DNA of 32,197 bases from an uncultured Clostridia bacterium (GCA_934130975.1 CAKOYU010000017.1:1-32197), one strand, 5' to 3'; positions 1 to 8,045 are shown, counted from the first letter of the stretch. A program made the numbers and translations. The notes: a model not told the origin generated them from the sequence alone.

Positions 1-32
1 AACAAACCAAATAAGAAAGGAAATGATTAAAA

Positions 33-137
33 ATGGAATTAAAATATACAAGAACTGGTGATTATGAATTACCAAATTTAACTTTAAATGATAACAAAAA
101 AGGAACTAATAAATGTTTAAAATTAAGAAAGGAATAA
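33..137 (+). pseudogene. Truncated duplicate of tnpV
   Basis: A 34-codon frame whose first 18 residues (MELKYTRTGDYELPNLTL) match the start of the intact TnpV-like protein that begins at 145, after which it diverges and stops. Even the leader is duplicated: AGAAAGGAAATGAT before this copy and AGAAAGGAATAATC before the next, followed in both by a similar start (ATGGAATTAAAATATACAAGA / ATGGAAATAAAATATACAAGA). This looks like a tandem duplication in which the upstream copy lost its middle and C-terminal parts. It is probably non-functional, although a short peptide could still be made. Confidence 0.6.
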
Positions 138-144
138 TCAAATT

Positions 145-501
145 ATGGAAATAAAATATACAAGACAAGGAGATTATTTAATACCAAATTTATATTTAGA
201 AAAGGATGATAATTGTAGAAGAATTGGAAAATATGGATTGTTAAGATTACACTTTATTGCACAAAATAAAGAAGCACTTTATGAAACACTTTTAATGACA
301 AATAAACTTACTCATCATCTTCTTTTAGTCAGTGATTCTTGTGAAAGTTTATACAAAATACTAATGGAAGATTATATAAAAAATGATGAAAGACTATCTG
401 AAAAAAATAAAGAATTAAATCCATTAGAATGGACAAAATTAATGAATAATTACAAAAATAAGGCTGAAGAAATTGTGTTAAATAAATATGTTTTTGTGTA
501 A
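145..501 (+). CDS. tnpV: TnpV-family transposon-encoded protein
   Basis: 118 residues, the usual length of the small TnpV proteins carried by Tn4451-like mobilizable transposons and other clostridial mobile elements. The family pattern is visible: N-terminal MEIxYTxxGDYxxPNL, a central GKYGxLRxxF segment, and the C-terminal WxxxMNNxxNxAEEIVLN block. The biochemical role of TnpV is not established. A moderate ribosome site (AAAGGA, about 10 nt upstream) precedes the ATG. An intrinsic terminator follows directly. No transposase or resolvase is present downstream, so the window probably catches the right edge of an element, or a stranded remnant of one. Identification is from recalled family sequence features. 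Confidence 0.8.
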   Translation: MEIKYTRQGDYLIPNLYLEKDDNCRRIGKYGLLRLHFIAQNKEALYETLLMTNKLTHHLLLVSDSCESLYKILMEDYIKNDERLSEKNKELNPLEWTKLMNNYKNKAEEIVLNKYVFV

Positions 502-511
502 ATAATCTTTA

Positions 512-553
512 AAAAAGAGGAAAAAATTATCAAAATAATTTAATCCTCTTTTT
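512..553. terminator. Bidirectional intrinsic terminator after tnpV
   Basis: Inverted repeat AAAAAGAGGA / TCCTCTTTTT with a 22-nt AT-rich loop. It has a T-tract on both strands, so it can also stop the leftward ABC exporter operon that ends at 642. Confidence 0.75.
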
Positions 554-589
554 ATAATATGGGAGTAAAAGTCGTGTCTAGCAAGCACT

Positions 590-632
590 GAATTTATACT
601 CCAGCATAAATTCTACTATGGGAATTCCCATA
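590..632. repeat. Two adjacent palindromes in the gap between tnpV and the ABC operon
   Basis: GAATTTAT (590-597) pairs with ATAAATTC (606-613), and TATGGGAATTCCCATA (617-632) is a perfect 16-bp palindrome. Neither is followed by a T-tract, so they are not standard terminators. Being next to a tnpV gene they could mark an element end or a recombination site, but no target duplication was identified. Confidence 0.35.
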
Positions 633-641
633 CCCTTTATC

Positions 642-2345
642 CTAATTATTTATTAATTTGTAATATTCTCCTTGCTTATCTATTAAATCTTTATGATTAC
701 CTTCTTCAATTATTTTTCCATCTTTCATAAGAAGAATTTTATCACAATTTTTTATCGTAGATAACCTATGAGCAATTATAAAACAAATTCGTCCTTTAAT
801 TATTTCGTTTATTGCATTTTTAATAAGTTGTTCATTTTCATAACTTAATGATGATGTTACTTCATCTAAAATTACTACACTTGGATTTTCAACAAGTATT
901 CTAGCAAAATTTATCATTTGCTTTTCACCTTGTGATAATAAATCTTTATTTTTATTTAGATTTGTTTCATATCCATTTTCAAGGCTCATAATCTTATCGT
1001 GTAATTTTAATCTTTTACATATATTTTTAATATCTTCATCTTTTATATCCTTATTGGCATAATTTACATTTTCATATACATTACCATCAAATATTACAAC
1101 ATCCTGTAAAACATACCCAATTTGATTTCTTAAATCTTGTATTTTATATTTTTTATAATCAACTCCATTTATAATAATTTTTCCATCTTCTAAATCATAA
1201 AATCTACATAGCAAATTTACTAATGTTGTTTTACCAGAACCTGTTCTACCTATTATTGCTACCTTATCATTCTTTCCTGTTTTTAAATTAATATTTTTTA
1301 GTATTTTTTTATCTTCATTATATGAGAAATTTAAATTTTGAATTTCTATATTTGTGATTTTTTTCAAATCCAATTTACCAGTATCTTCTTCCTGTGAAAA
1401 GTTATCATTAAAGTTCAATATTTTAACAAATGATACATAAGATTTATTTATTTTATCAACATAGCTTATTGCAATATCAAAAAAACTTTTTATATCAGAA
1501 GTAGCATTAACAAATATCATTAAACTTCCATATGTAAAAATACCAGTTATAATATCTAATCCTCCAATATATACAACAGCAAAAATAGTTATTAAAGAGA
1601 AAAAGTTATATACAAATATATATTTTCTAATTAGTTTATCCAAAGTATAAGATTCTTCGTTATATTTTTTTATTAATTTATTTATTTTCTCTAATCTATT
1701 TTTTTCTATTTTTAGTGCTTTAACATTTTCAAAACCATTAATTTGTTCAGTTATCCATTTAGTAATTAATATATTTAAATTTCTTATTTCTTTTAACAAA
1801 TATATAGTTTTTTTATTAGAAAGAATTAAAGAAATATATCCAACAAAGTATATTAAATTTAAAATTAGTGCTAATTTTAAATTTACAAATAATAATATCA
1901 CAATATAAGTTAAGGCTCTAACAGTAAATCCTATTAATTGATTTCCATTTTGTGTAAAAAATGTTGCTAAATTATCCGAATCATTCATAACTAACTCGAA
2001 TAATTCACTAGAATTATTTTTATCAAAAAAATTAACTTTTGATTTTATTAATTTATTAAAAATATCTTTTCTAGCATAATTAGAAAAATCACGTTGCAGA
2101 TGATGTCTAAGCCTACACTGAATTATCCCTTCTATTATTTGAAAAATAACTTTTACAAACATAACTATTGCTAAAAATAGAACTAATTTTATATTTTCTT
2201 TAGCAATTGCTTCATCAAATAATGAGTATGTAATAAATTGATCTATTACTATCCATATAGTTGAAGCCATAACATATTCTATAATTGTAATTATAATTCT
2301 TTTTTCAAAACAACCGTAATGAAACATTTCTTTAAATTTGTTCAT
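642..2345 (-). CDS. ABC exporter half-transporter, catalytically competent Walker B partner (TM288-like)
   Basis: 567 residues: an N-terminal membrane domain with about six helices (roughly 20-285) fused to an ATPase domain. Seen motifs are Walker A GRTGSGKT (366-373), Q-loop Q414, signature LSQGE (470-474), Walker B VVILDE with the catalytic Glu at 495, and switch His H526 (IIAHRL). The signature differs from LSGGQ, as in the TM288/BmrC-type half of heterodimeric exporters. The start overlaps the upstream partner gene by 14 bp and has a GGAGGAG ribosome site inside that gene, so the two are translationally coupled. Substrate cannot be told from sequence; drugs, lipids or peptides are all possible. 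Located in the cytoplasmic membrane. Confidence 0.9.
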   Translation of the reverse strand: MNKFKEMFHYGCFEKRIIITIIEYVMASTIWIVIDQFITYSLFDEAIAKENIKLVLFLAIVMFVKVIFQIIEGIIQCRLRHHLQRDFSNYARKDIFNKLIKSKVNFFDKNNSSELFELVMNDSDNLATFFTQNGNQLIGFTVRALTYIVILLFVNLKLALILNLIYFVGYISLILSNKKTIYLLKEIRNLNILITKWITEQINGFENVKALKIEKNRLEKINKLIKKYNEESYTLDKLIRKYIFVYNFFSLITIFAVVYIGGLDIITGIFTYGSLMIFVNATSDIKSFFDIAISYVDKINKSYVSFVKILNFNDNFSQEEDTGKLDLKKITNIEIQNLNFSYNEDKKILKNINLKTGKNDKVAIIGRTGSGKTTLVNLLCRFYDLEDGKIIINGVDYKKYKIQDLRNQIGYVLQDVVIFDGNVYENVNYANKDIKDEDIKNICKRLKLHDKIMSLENGYETNLNKNKDLLSQGEKQMINFARILVENPSVVILDEVTSSLSYENEQLIKNAINEIIKGRICFIIAHRLSTIKNCDKILLMKDGKIIEEGNHKDLIDKQGEYYKLINN

Positions 2346-4098
2346 TTGCTCCTCCTATCATATTATTACATATCTCTATTAAGTTATAATAGTTCTTATT
2401 TGCTTTAATTAAGTTCATTTGTTCACTTACTATTATTTTTTTGTTATCTATGAAGAATACTGTTGCATTACTTGGAATATTTGATAAATCTTGTGTAATG
2501 TAAATAGTAATTACATCTTTATCATATTTTCTTAAATTATTCTTTATTTTTTGTTTTGTTATATTGTCAACCTTACTCAAAACATCATCAAATATTATAA
2601 TATTTTTCTTTTGAATTAAAGTTCTAGCAATTGATATTCTTTGTTTTTGACCACCACTTAAATCAATTCCTCTTTCTCCTAGTATTTCGGTATATTTATT
2701 AGGAAGATTTTCGATTTCTTTATCAATTTCACAGATTTTAGCAACTTCGATTATTTCATTCAAATTATTGTGTTTTTCAAAAACATCAATATTATTTTTT
2801 ATTGAATCTGAGAATATAAATGGTTCCTGAAATACTACTCCTACATAATCTCTGATAACATCATTACTTAATTTTTTTATATTAACTCCACCAAGTAAAA
2901 TATCTCCTTCATATGGAATGAAACCAAGTAGTGTTTTTATTAATATACTTTTTCCACTGCCATTATTACCGACTAGATAAATAGTTTGTCCTTTTTCAAT
3001 TTTAAAAGAAACTTGACTTAATATTGTAATAGAATTTATCTTTATAGAAACATTAATAAATTCAATACTGATATCATTTATCTTACGTTCATCTTTTCTT
3101 TTTTCTTCTTCTTTTATCCTTAAAAAATTATTTATTCTATTTGTAGGTACTAAAAATCCATTAACATCATTTATCATATATATAAGTTGAACTACATATT
3201 CTAATAAATTACTTGAATATGTCATTAATACCATTAAAGAACCAATATTCATTTTACCATTTATAATTAATAATCCACCAATTAAAAATATAAATGGATC
3301 CTTAAATCTTCTCATTCCTGTTCCAATTAATTCATAATATATTAAATAATCTATTAGTTTAGTATCATTTTTTCTATATTCATCACTTATATTGTTAAAA
3401 TCATCTATTTCTTTTTTTTCTCTATTAAAAATTTTTATCATTTTTGGATTATAAACTGCATTCATTGTTCTAGAAATTAAATCTTCGTGTAAATCAATAT
3501 TCTTTTTTACTATTGGCTTTGTTACTTTTAAATAAACAATTGACATTATTGTAATTATTAATATTATTACCCCAATGACTATACTTACTATGAAATTAAG
3601 ATTAAGTATCTCATACATTGAAAAAATTAATATAAATATCGAGTCAACAACTAAATTGAATTTACTTGTTATAAAATCAACAAATGTATTAGAGTCAGAA
3701 CTTACTCTTTGTAAAATCTGTGATTTACCATATTTTATATATTCACCATATTCTAAATAGGTAGTATGATTTAGCAATTCAATTTTCAAATTTTTATTCA
3801 TACGTAATCTAAGTTTTGTATTAAACATACTTTTTATATAATTTGAGATACAAATTATAATTATAAATATAAGCATATACATAGCAAGAACAATTAATTT
3901 TGACTTAATATCATCACTATAAAAACTTTTTGTTATATATCCTGGTAAAACCATTTTTTTCATTATGACACCATCTATTACAAATGAAATAAATTTTGTT
4001 AAATATATTGTTAAAAAAGAGGATATTATGCTACAAATTAGAATTACAAACATATATAATTTTGTTGCTTTTAAAGATTTGTTAAAAACGTTTTTCAT
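2332..4098 (-). CDS. ABC exporter half-transporter with degenerate ATP site (TM287-like)
   Basis: 588 residues with the same membrane-ATPase fusion. Walker A is GNNGSGKS (377-384), Q-loop Q424, signature canonical LSGGQ (480-484). The catalytic Glu after Walker B is Asp (IIIFDD, 504-505) and the switch His is Gln (YITQD, Q536). These two substitutions, together with the altered signature of the partner, build one degenerate and one competent ATP site in the dimer, the known arrangement of TM287/288 and BmrCD. First gene of the operon: GGGAG ribosome site 6 nt from the ATG and a TTGCAA-18-TATAAT promoter just upstream. Exporter type is well supported; substrate unknown. Confidence 0.9.
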   Translation of the reverse strand: MKNVFNKSLKATKLYMFVILICSIISSFLTIYLTKFISFVIDGVIMKKMVLPGYITKSFYSDDIKSKLIVLAMYMLIFIIIICISNYIKSMFNTKLRLRMNKNLKIELLNHTTYLEYGEYIKYGKSQILQRVSSDSNTFVDFITSKFNLVVDSIFILIFSMYEILNLNFIVSIVIGVIILIITIMSIVYLKVTKPIVKKNIDLHEDLISRTMNAVYNPKMIKIFNREKKEIDDFNNISDEYRKNDTKLIDYLIYYELIGTGMRRFKDPFIFLIGGLLIINGKMNIGSLMVLMTYSSNLLEYVVQLIYMINDVNGFLVPTNRINNFLRIKEEEKRKDERKINDISIEFINVSIKINSITILSQVSFKIEKGQTIYLVGNNGSGKSILIKTLLGFIPYEGDILLGGVNIKKLSNDVIRDYVGVVFQEPFIFSDSIKNNIDVFEKHNNLNEIIEVAKICEIDKEIENLPNKYTEILGERGIDLSGGQKQRISIARTLIQKKNIIIFDDVLSKVDNITKQKIKNNLRKYDKDVITIYITQDLSNIPSNATVFFIDNKKIIVSEQMNLIKANKNYYNLIEICNNMIGGANEQI

Positions 4099-4141
4099 AT
4101 TATACTCCCAACTTTGCGTTAATTAATATTACATAGCATAT

Positions 4142-4171
4142 ATTATACAATATTCGCCATTTTTTTTGCAA
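4142..4171 (-). promoter_or_regulatory. Promoter of the ABC exporter operon
   Basis: On the minus strand TTGCAA (4171-4166), 18 bp, TATAAT (4147-4142), 44 bp before the first gene. It lies back to back with the small-RNA promoter at 4180, so the two could influence each other. Confidence 0.65.
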
Positions 4172-4179
4172 TACTCCCA

Positions 4180-4208
4180 TTGAAATATAATAAGATTTCA
4201 TATATAAT
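4180..4208 (+). promoter_or_regulatory. Strong sigma-A-type promoter of a small RNA
   Basis: TTGAAA (4180-4185), 17 bp, TATAAT (4203-4208). The 40-bp block that contains it is 35/40 identical to the block around the promoter at 8046. Confidence 0.75.
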
Positions 4209-4213
4209 ATTTT

Positions 4214-4370
4214 TAGAAAGAGAGCGTTATGGTTCGTAAGCTGTTGCTTAACCGCTCCATTATGAGTTTTTGTCGAACTCTTTGAAAGTATTGATACTAC
4301 TAGAGTTTAAGAAAACAAAAAGTGAATATTATTTCGCAAATATAAGTCGATTGAATCGGCTTCTTTTTTT
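4214..4370 (+). ncRNA. Unidentified structured small RNA (about 155 nt)
   Basis: This stretch has its own promoter (4180-4208) and ends in a clean intrinsic terminator, with no plausible coding frame between. Predicted elements by eye: a stem GAGC..GCTC enclosing GGTT/AACC and AAGC/GCTT pairs (around 4225-4257), GAGTT/AACTC (around 4264-4280), AAAGAG/CTCTTT that could close the 5' half, and AGTAT/ATACT. The terminator is AAGTCGAT TGA ATCGGCTT followed by CTTTTTTT. It does not match the riboswitches, 6S RNA, tmRNA or SRP RNA patterns that I can recall, but I cannot run a covariance search. It is divergent from the ABC exporter and could also be a leader for nothing, that is, a free sRNA. Confidence 0.55.
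4344..4370 (+). terminator. Intrinsic terminator of the small RNA
   Basis: AAGTCGAT / ATCGGCTT stem (one G-U pair), 3-nt loop, then CTTTTTTT. Confidence 0.8.
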
Positions 4371-4407
4371 GTTGTATAGGAAAAATCGAAGATTTTGGAT
4401 ATACAAC
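4371..4407. repeat. Long hairpin after the small RNA terminator
   Basis: GTTGTAT (4371-4377) pairs with ATACAAC (4401-4407) and an inner AAAATC/GATTTT stem has a GAA loop. Role unknown; may be a mobile-element end, since a transposase relic follows. Confidence 0.4.
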
Positions 4408-4483
4408 TAAAAAAGAAAGGCAACGACTCACAATCAAACATGGGCGGATAAGTAGGTCTCTTGATTTTCAAAATAATCACTCC

Positions 4484-4678
4484 TTAAGATGTATTATACG
4501 ACTTTTGAACAAGATAGTCAAAGTGAAAAGTATGCCCACAAGAACATTTAATAGGGTCGTGTTTAAAATATAATTCAATACGACATCTCCAATTTTTAAG
4601 TTGTTTTCTAAATTCAGCAACATGAGGCTTAAGCTCAGAAGTGCCAGTACAAAAGCCTTCTAGGCTAAGAGCAAACCA
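4484..4678 (-). pseudogene. 3' relic of a transposase (IS91/Y2-like C-terminus)
   Basis: Reading leftward from the hairpin at 4674-4696, an open frame without a start codon encodes about 64 residues and ends with TAA at 4484. It contains NWRCRIELYFKHDPIKCSCG, which resembles the C-terminal arm of clostridial IS91-like transposases (NWRxR...DPLKCPxCG with a Cys pair). The catalytic region is absent. It is in the same frame as the upstream membrane protein and follows that gene's stop, so it is a decayed remnant next to it. Family assignment is from memory and tentative; being transposase-like is more secure than the IS91 label. Confidence 0.45.
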
Positions 4679-4696
4679 CGTGTTTTACACGTGGTT
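4674..4696. repeat. Perfect 10-bp hairpin overlapping the end of the MATE-like gene
   Basis: AACCACGTGT / ACACGTGGTT with a 3-nt loop. The stop codon of the 4685 gene lies within it. There is only TTTGC after it on the minus strand, so it is a poor terminator; it may be the terminal hairpin of a vanished insertion sequence. Confidence 0.6.
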
Positions 4697-5893
4697 ATGA
4701 TTAATAATTTTTTTTGATATTACTTTTCCTGTTTTTTCTACATTATAATTTAATTTAAAAAATATACTTACCGAGATAAACTGATATACTGATGAACATA
4801 CTTGTCCGATACCTGTACAAAATGGTGTTTTTAAAAGAGACATCATCATTCTCAAAACAGAAGCACATATTTTATTAGATGTTGTTTTAAAAGCAGACCA
4901 TTCTAATTGTAAATAACAAGTTTTAATTCTGTATATAGGATAAATTATGAAATTTACAATTTCGAATCCAAAATAAATCATCGTAATTTTAAAATTCAAA
5001 TCATAAAATCCATATAAACAAACAAACATAACTAAACTGGTTATAAATAATATACCTAATAATTTATAAGCGTTATTCCTATGATACTTATAATTGAATT
5101 CATTTTTACTAATATCAATTGTTGCTGCAGTAACTATTGCATCAGCAGTATCCCATTGTGTATCTGTTATAAGGGCTACAAATGTAAGTGCAATTGTAAA
5201 TTGTTCACCATACTCCAAAGCATTACTTAAACCAAATAAAAAAATTAAGAAAAACGCAATGTTATCGAACAATTCTACTGAATCATATTTAATACACTTA
5301 AAAACATTTAATTTCAATTTAAATTTATTGCTATTTTTTATATAAATATATAAAGTAAATAATGATAATGGAATTAGTGTTGTAGTAATTATAGCAATTT
5401 GATTTTTTGTTATTAAAGATGTTCCAATTAATAATATAAAATTTAATAAATTAAATATTAGTGAATATTTATTTGCTAACGTATTTTTTTCTTCATAATA
5501 TAATTTGTTTAACACCATTGCAAATTCTAAACAAATAAATAATTGTAATACAGAATAGATGGTGAACACTTTATATGTATCGATATCCATGTTCATAAAA
5601 TTTATATAATTATCTATATTAAATAATAATATTGCAAAAATAATTACCGAAACAATAGTTCCTATAATCATACCTGACATTACAGCATTTTTATTTTTAT
5701 CTTTTTCCTTACAAATATTAGCACCAGTAGAAAATAATGATTTTAATATATAATATATAAATTGTATTGGATAAGTTAAGGTAAAAATATTAATTAAATT
5801 TTTGTCAACTATTATACCTAATAAAAGCCATGAAATTATTGGTATAAAAGACAATAATGATAAGTCAAAACTAATTTTTAATAATCTCTTCAT
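4685..5893 (-). CDS. MATE/MVF-like polytopic membrane protein
   Basis: 402 residues, very hydrophobic with roughly eleven to twelve predicted helices along the whole length and short polar loops. The overall look, including an N-terminal half ending near residue 200 and a second repeat after it, resembles the MATE / polysaccharide-flippase (MOP) superfamily; no diagnostic motif can be pointed to, so transport is an inference. It is preceded by AAGGA about 8 nt from the ATG and starts 17 bp after the HAD gene, forming a two-gene operon. The last residues (NHNHV) fall inside the hairpin at 4674-4696 next to a transposase relic, so the natural C-terminus may have been replaced. Confidence 0.55.
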   Translation of the reverse strand: MKRLLKISFDLSLLSFIPIISWLLLGIIVDKNLINIFTLTYPIQFIYYILKSLFSTGANICKEKDKNKNAVMSGMIIGTIVSVIIFAILLFNIDNYINFMNMDIDTYKVFTIYSVLQLFICLEFAMVLNKLYYEEKNTLANKYSLIFNLLNFILLIGTSLITKNQIAIITTTLIPLSLFTLYIYIKNSNKFKLKLNVFKCIKYDSVELFDNIAFFLIFLFGLSNALEYGEQFTIALTFVALITDTQWDTADAIVTAATIDISKNEFNYKYHRNNAYKLLGILFITSLVMFVCLYGFYDLNFKITMIYFGFEIVNFIIYPIYRIKTCYLQLEWSAFKTTSNKICASVLRMMMSLLKTPFCTGIGQVCSSVYQFISVSIFFKLNYNVEKTGKVISKKIINHNHV

Positions 5894-5910
5894 TTTCTAA
5901 TCCTTCATAA

Positions 5911-6381
5911 TTATTCGGTAAAAGAACTAGGGTGATAAGAATCTATACCCAAAGTTTCTGCTTTTCTTAAAACATCAATTCTATCATCTACAAATGATAC
6001 TTGTTTTATATCAATGTTATAATGTTTACAATATTCAATTATAACTTCTGGTTTTAATAATGTAGAACATATAAAAAATACATTTTCTCTTTTTATATTT
6101 GGATAATGTTCAGATAACCATTTATATTTTTGATCTATTTCAGTATTAGTTGTAACCGCACCTAAAACAAATATTTTATTACTATCTAAATTTTCTACAA
6201 CTCTTTGCATTGTTTTAAGTGGCCTAGCCTTATAAAACAAATCATTAAACAATAAATCTTCAAGTGATTGACATCCAAGTTCAGAACATCCTCCACCATA
6301 TAATTTATCTTTATATCTATATTCGGATAATGTTCCATCAACATCAAAAAAAACATATTTTTCTTTTAATTTTTCAATCAT
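5911..6381 (-). CDS. HAD-superfamily phosphatase-like protein
   Basis: About 156 residues from the ATG chosen here. HAD motif I is FFDVDGTL (nucleophile and acid Asp) near residue 12, and the C-terminal FVDDR is motif IV. A short cap with GGGCSELGC is inserted after motif I. The frame can be extended six codons to 6399, but the GGAG ribosome site lies within those codons, so the start at MIEKL (6381) is preferred. Probably a small soluble phosphohydrolase of unknown substrate; the fold is confident, the reaction is not. First gene of an operon with the MATE-like protein. Confidence 0.75.
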   Translation of the reverse strand: MIEKLKEKYVFFDVDGTLSEYRYKDKLYGGGCSELGCQSLEDLLFNDLFYKARPLKTMQRVVENLDSNKIFVLGAVTTNTEIDQKYKWLSEHYPNIKRENVFFICSTLLKPEVIIEYCKHYNIDIKQVSFVDDRIDVLRKAETLGIDSYHPSSFTE

Positions 6382-6431
6382 AATTATTACTCCTAACATA
6401 TACTATTTATATCAATTTAAAAACTAAATTA

Positions 6432-6437
6432 ATTATA
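6432..6437 (-). promoter_or_regulatory. Probable -10 box for the HAD/MATE operon
   Basis: TATAAT on the minus strand 51 bp upstream of the start. A -35 box is weak (TAGAAA at 17 bp). It is divergent from the promoter at 6468. Confidence 0.35.
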
Positions 6438-6467
6438 CTATACTTTGACATTTTTTTCTATACTCCT

Positions 6468-6495
6468 TTGAAAATATCTAGGAAAATGATATAAT
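6468..6495 (+). promoter_or_regulatory. Promoter of the serpin-like gene leader
   Basis: TTGAAA (6468-6473), 16 bp, TATAAT (6490-6495), with TGA before the -10 (extended -10 character). Confidence 0.65.
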
Positions 6496-6501
6496 GAATT
6501 T

Positions 6502-6640
6502 ATCAGAAAGATTTAATCAAATCTTATAGTCTTATTTTCGCATACGTGTATAGTTAAGGTTCCAGTAACGTTTCTATTCGAACTTTTTATAGAACAGATA
6601 GATAGAAAATCAATCAGTAAAATGGTTAATTTTTTTGTTT
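6502..6640 (+). ncRNA. Structured leader or small RNA upstream of the serpin-like gene
   Basis: The distance from the promoter to the next start codon is over 250 nt. Hairpins visible by eye: AGATTT AATC AAATCT, ATAC GT GTAT, and TTCTAT/ATAGAA. It ends in a weak, imperfect stem followed by TTTTTTTG (6630-6637), which could be a conditional terminator. No known riboswitch signature is recognised. From about 6641 to the gene (120 bp) nothing else is seen. Either a regulatory leader or a separate sRNA. Confidence 0.35.
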
Positions 6641-6761
6641 TTCTTGAACAAATTTGCTAAATGTTTGAAAGGAATGTTAATAAATTAATAGCTAAATATA
6701 ACAAAAATATATACAGAAGTACAACCAATATGGTAAAATAAAAATCAGGGGGATGATATAA

Positions 6762-7889
6762 ATGAATAAAAAAAGAAAAATATTAACAATAGTTGGAATT
6801 ATAATAATATTATTTATAATTGTATTTGTTATAATAAATATGGCAAAGATATTTAGTAAAAAAGCAACAAAATTACAAGCAGTTGAAGGAATTACAGTTG
6901 TTCCTACAATGAATGATACAATAACTACTGATAGTAGTTGGTGTGGTACATTTCAATTAGTATGGAATGATATGAAAAATGAAGTTGTAAAGCAAGATGT
7001 TATTTTTAATCCTCAATTAGATATGGTAAAAAATTTAAACAAAGAAGATTTTAATGAGACAATGCTTTCAGAAGATTCTTATTATAAGATTTACAGTTTA
7101 AAAAGTCTAGCTTTAAAAGAACAAATAGAAAATGGAATAAAAGAAAAATTTAATCAAACAAGCGATATATTAGATGATTTTGATTGGTCAGAGAATGAAT
7201 TAGATAATCCTAATAATCCATATGAGAGAAGATATTTTTTCTATACAATGTTATATAGAAAATTTGAATTTTTACAAGAGTTTGATAAATTAGATAATGG
7301 AGAATTTGGTGATAAATATAAAAATGTCCAATATTTTGGTATAGATAAAGATACACCAAATTCTGTAGGAGAACAAATTGAAGTATTATATTATAATTCA
7401 AAAGATGATTTTGCAATTATTATAAATACTAAAACAGATGATGAAGTAATTTTCTGTAAAAATCCTAAAGGAAGTAATTTTAATGATATATATGAAAATA
7501 TGAATAATGAAGCTAAGAAATATACAGGAAGTAGTTCGTTTGAAAATGTGGATGAATTTAAAGCACCGAATTTAGATGTTAATGAAAAAAGAGAATATAC
7601 AGAATTAGTAGGGAAGAAATTTAAAACTGCTGATCCAGTTTATGATACAGCAGAGATACAGAAAGCAATACAAACTATAAAATTTTCACTAGATGAAAAA
7701 GGTGGAGAGATTAAAAGTGAAGCAGCAATAGATTTAAAAGTAGAGCCTAATTCATTAGTTTCAGAAATACAAAAGGATCAACCGAGATATTTCTATGTAG
7801 ATAATACATTTGCAATATTTTTACGAGAAAAAGGTAAATCAAAACCATATTTTGCTGGAAGAATTGATGATATAACTAAATTTCAATAA
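6762..7889 (+). CDS. Membrane-anchored serpin-like protein
   Basis: 375 residues. Residues 8-29 form an N-terminal membrane anchor; the rest would be extracellular. Several segments line up in order with the serpin fold: YFFYTMLYRKFEF..EFDK (as in xNAxYFKxxWxxxFD), DDFAIIINTKTDDEVI (DxSMxxxLP), IKFSLDEKGGEI (the hinge before the reactive loop, normally VDExGTEAAA), and the C-terminal FYVDNTFAIFLREKG...YFAGRIDD (FxADxPFxFxIR...FMGRV). Length also fits. The hinge lacks the small residues normally required for loop insertion (GGEIKSEAA), so it may not inhibit proteases by the classical trap. GGGGG ribosome site before the ATG. A terminator follows. Family call is from motif order only. Confidence 0.6.
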   Translation: MNKKRKILTIVGIIIILFIIVFVIINMAKIFSKKATKLQAVEGITVVPTMNDTITTDSSWCGTFQLVWNDMKNEVVKQDVIFNPQLDMVKNLNKEDFNETMLSEDSYYKIYSLKSLALKEQIENGIKEKFNQTSDILDDFDWSENELDNPNNPYERRYFFYTMLYRKFEFLQEFDKLDNGEFGDKYKNVQYFGIDKDTPNSVGEQIEVLYYNSKDDFAIIINTKTDDEVIFCKNPKGSNFNDIYENMNNEAKKYTGSSSFENVDEFKAPNLDVNEKREYTELVGKKFKTADPVYDTAEIQKAIQTIKFSLDEKGGEIKSEAAIDLKVEPNSLVSEIQKDQPRYFYVDNTFAIFLREKGKSKPYFAGRIDDITKFQ

Positions 7890-7967
7890 GATTACAGTTT
7901 TTTCTTTTGCAAATTATATAATAAAATCCTAAATCTAATGTATTATTTTCATTAATCTAAGTCAAAG

Positions 7968-7994
7968 ATAGCCTAGAATTTAATTCTAGGCTAT
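7968..7994 (+). terminator. Terminator after the serpin-like gene
   Basis: ATAGCCTAGAATT / AATTCTAGGCTAT, a 13-bp perfect stem followed by a short TTTAT. Confidence 0.7.
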
Positions 7995-8045
7995 TTATAA
8001 GTGTATATAATATTTAAAAAGTGTTTTAAAATATGACAACTACCA

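Noticed and set aside
617..632. Perfect 16-bp palindrome as an operator
   Set aside because: No promoter is near it and both flanking units end here, so an operator is unlikely; kept only as a repeat.
4214..4370. 6S RNA or T-box assignment for the small RNA
   Set aside because: No T-box TGGNACCGCG-type motif and no single long closing stem with a central bubble could be made by eye.
5094..5345. Plus-strand frame of 83 codons inside the MATE-like gene
   Set aside because: Antisense shadow of a clear membrane-protein frame, with no ribosome site.
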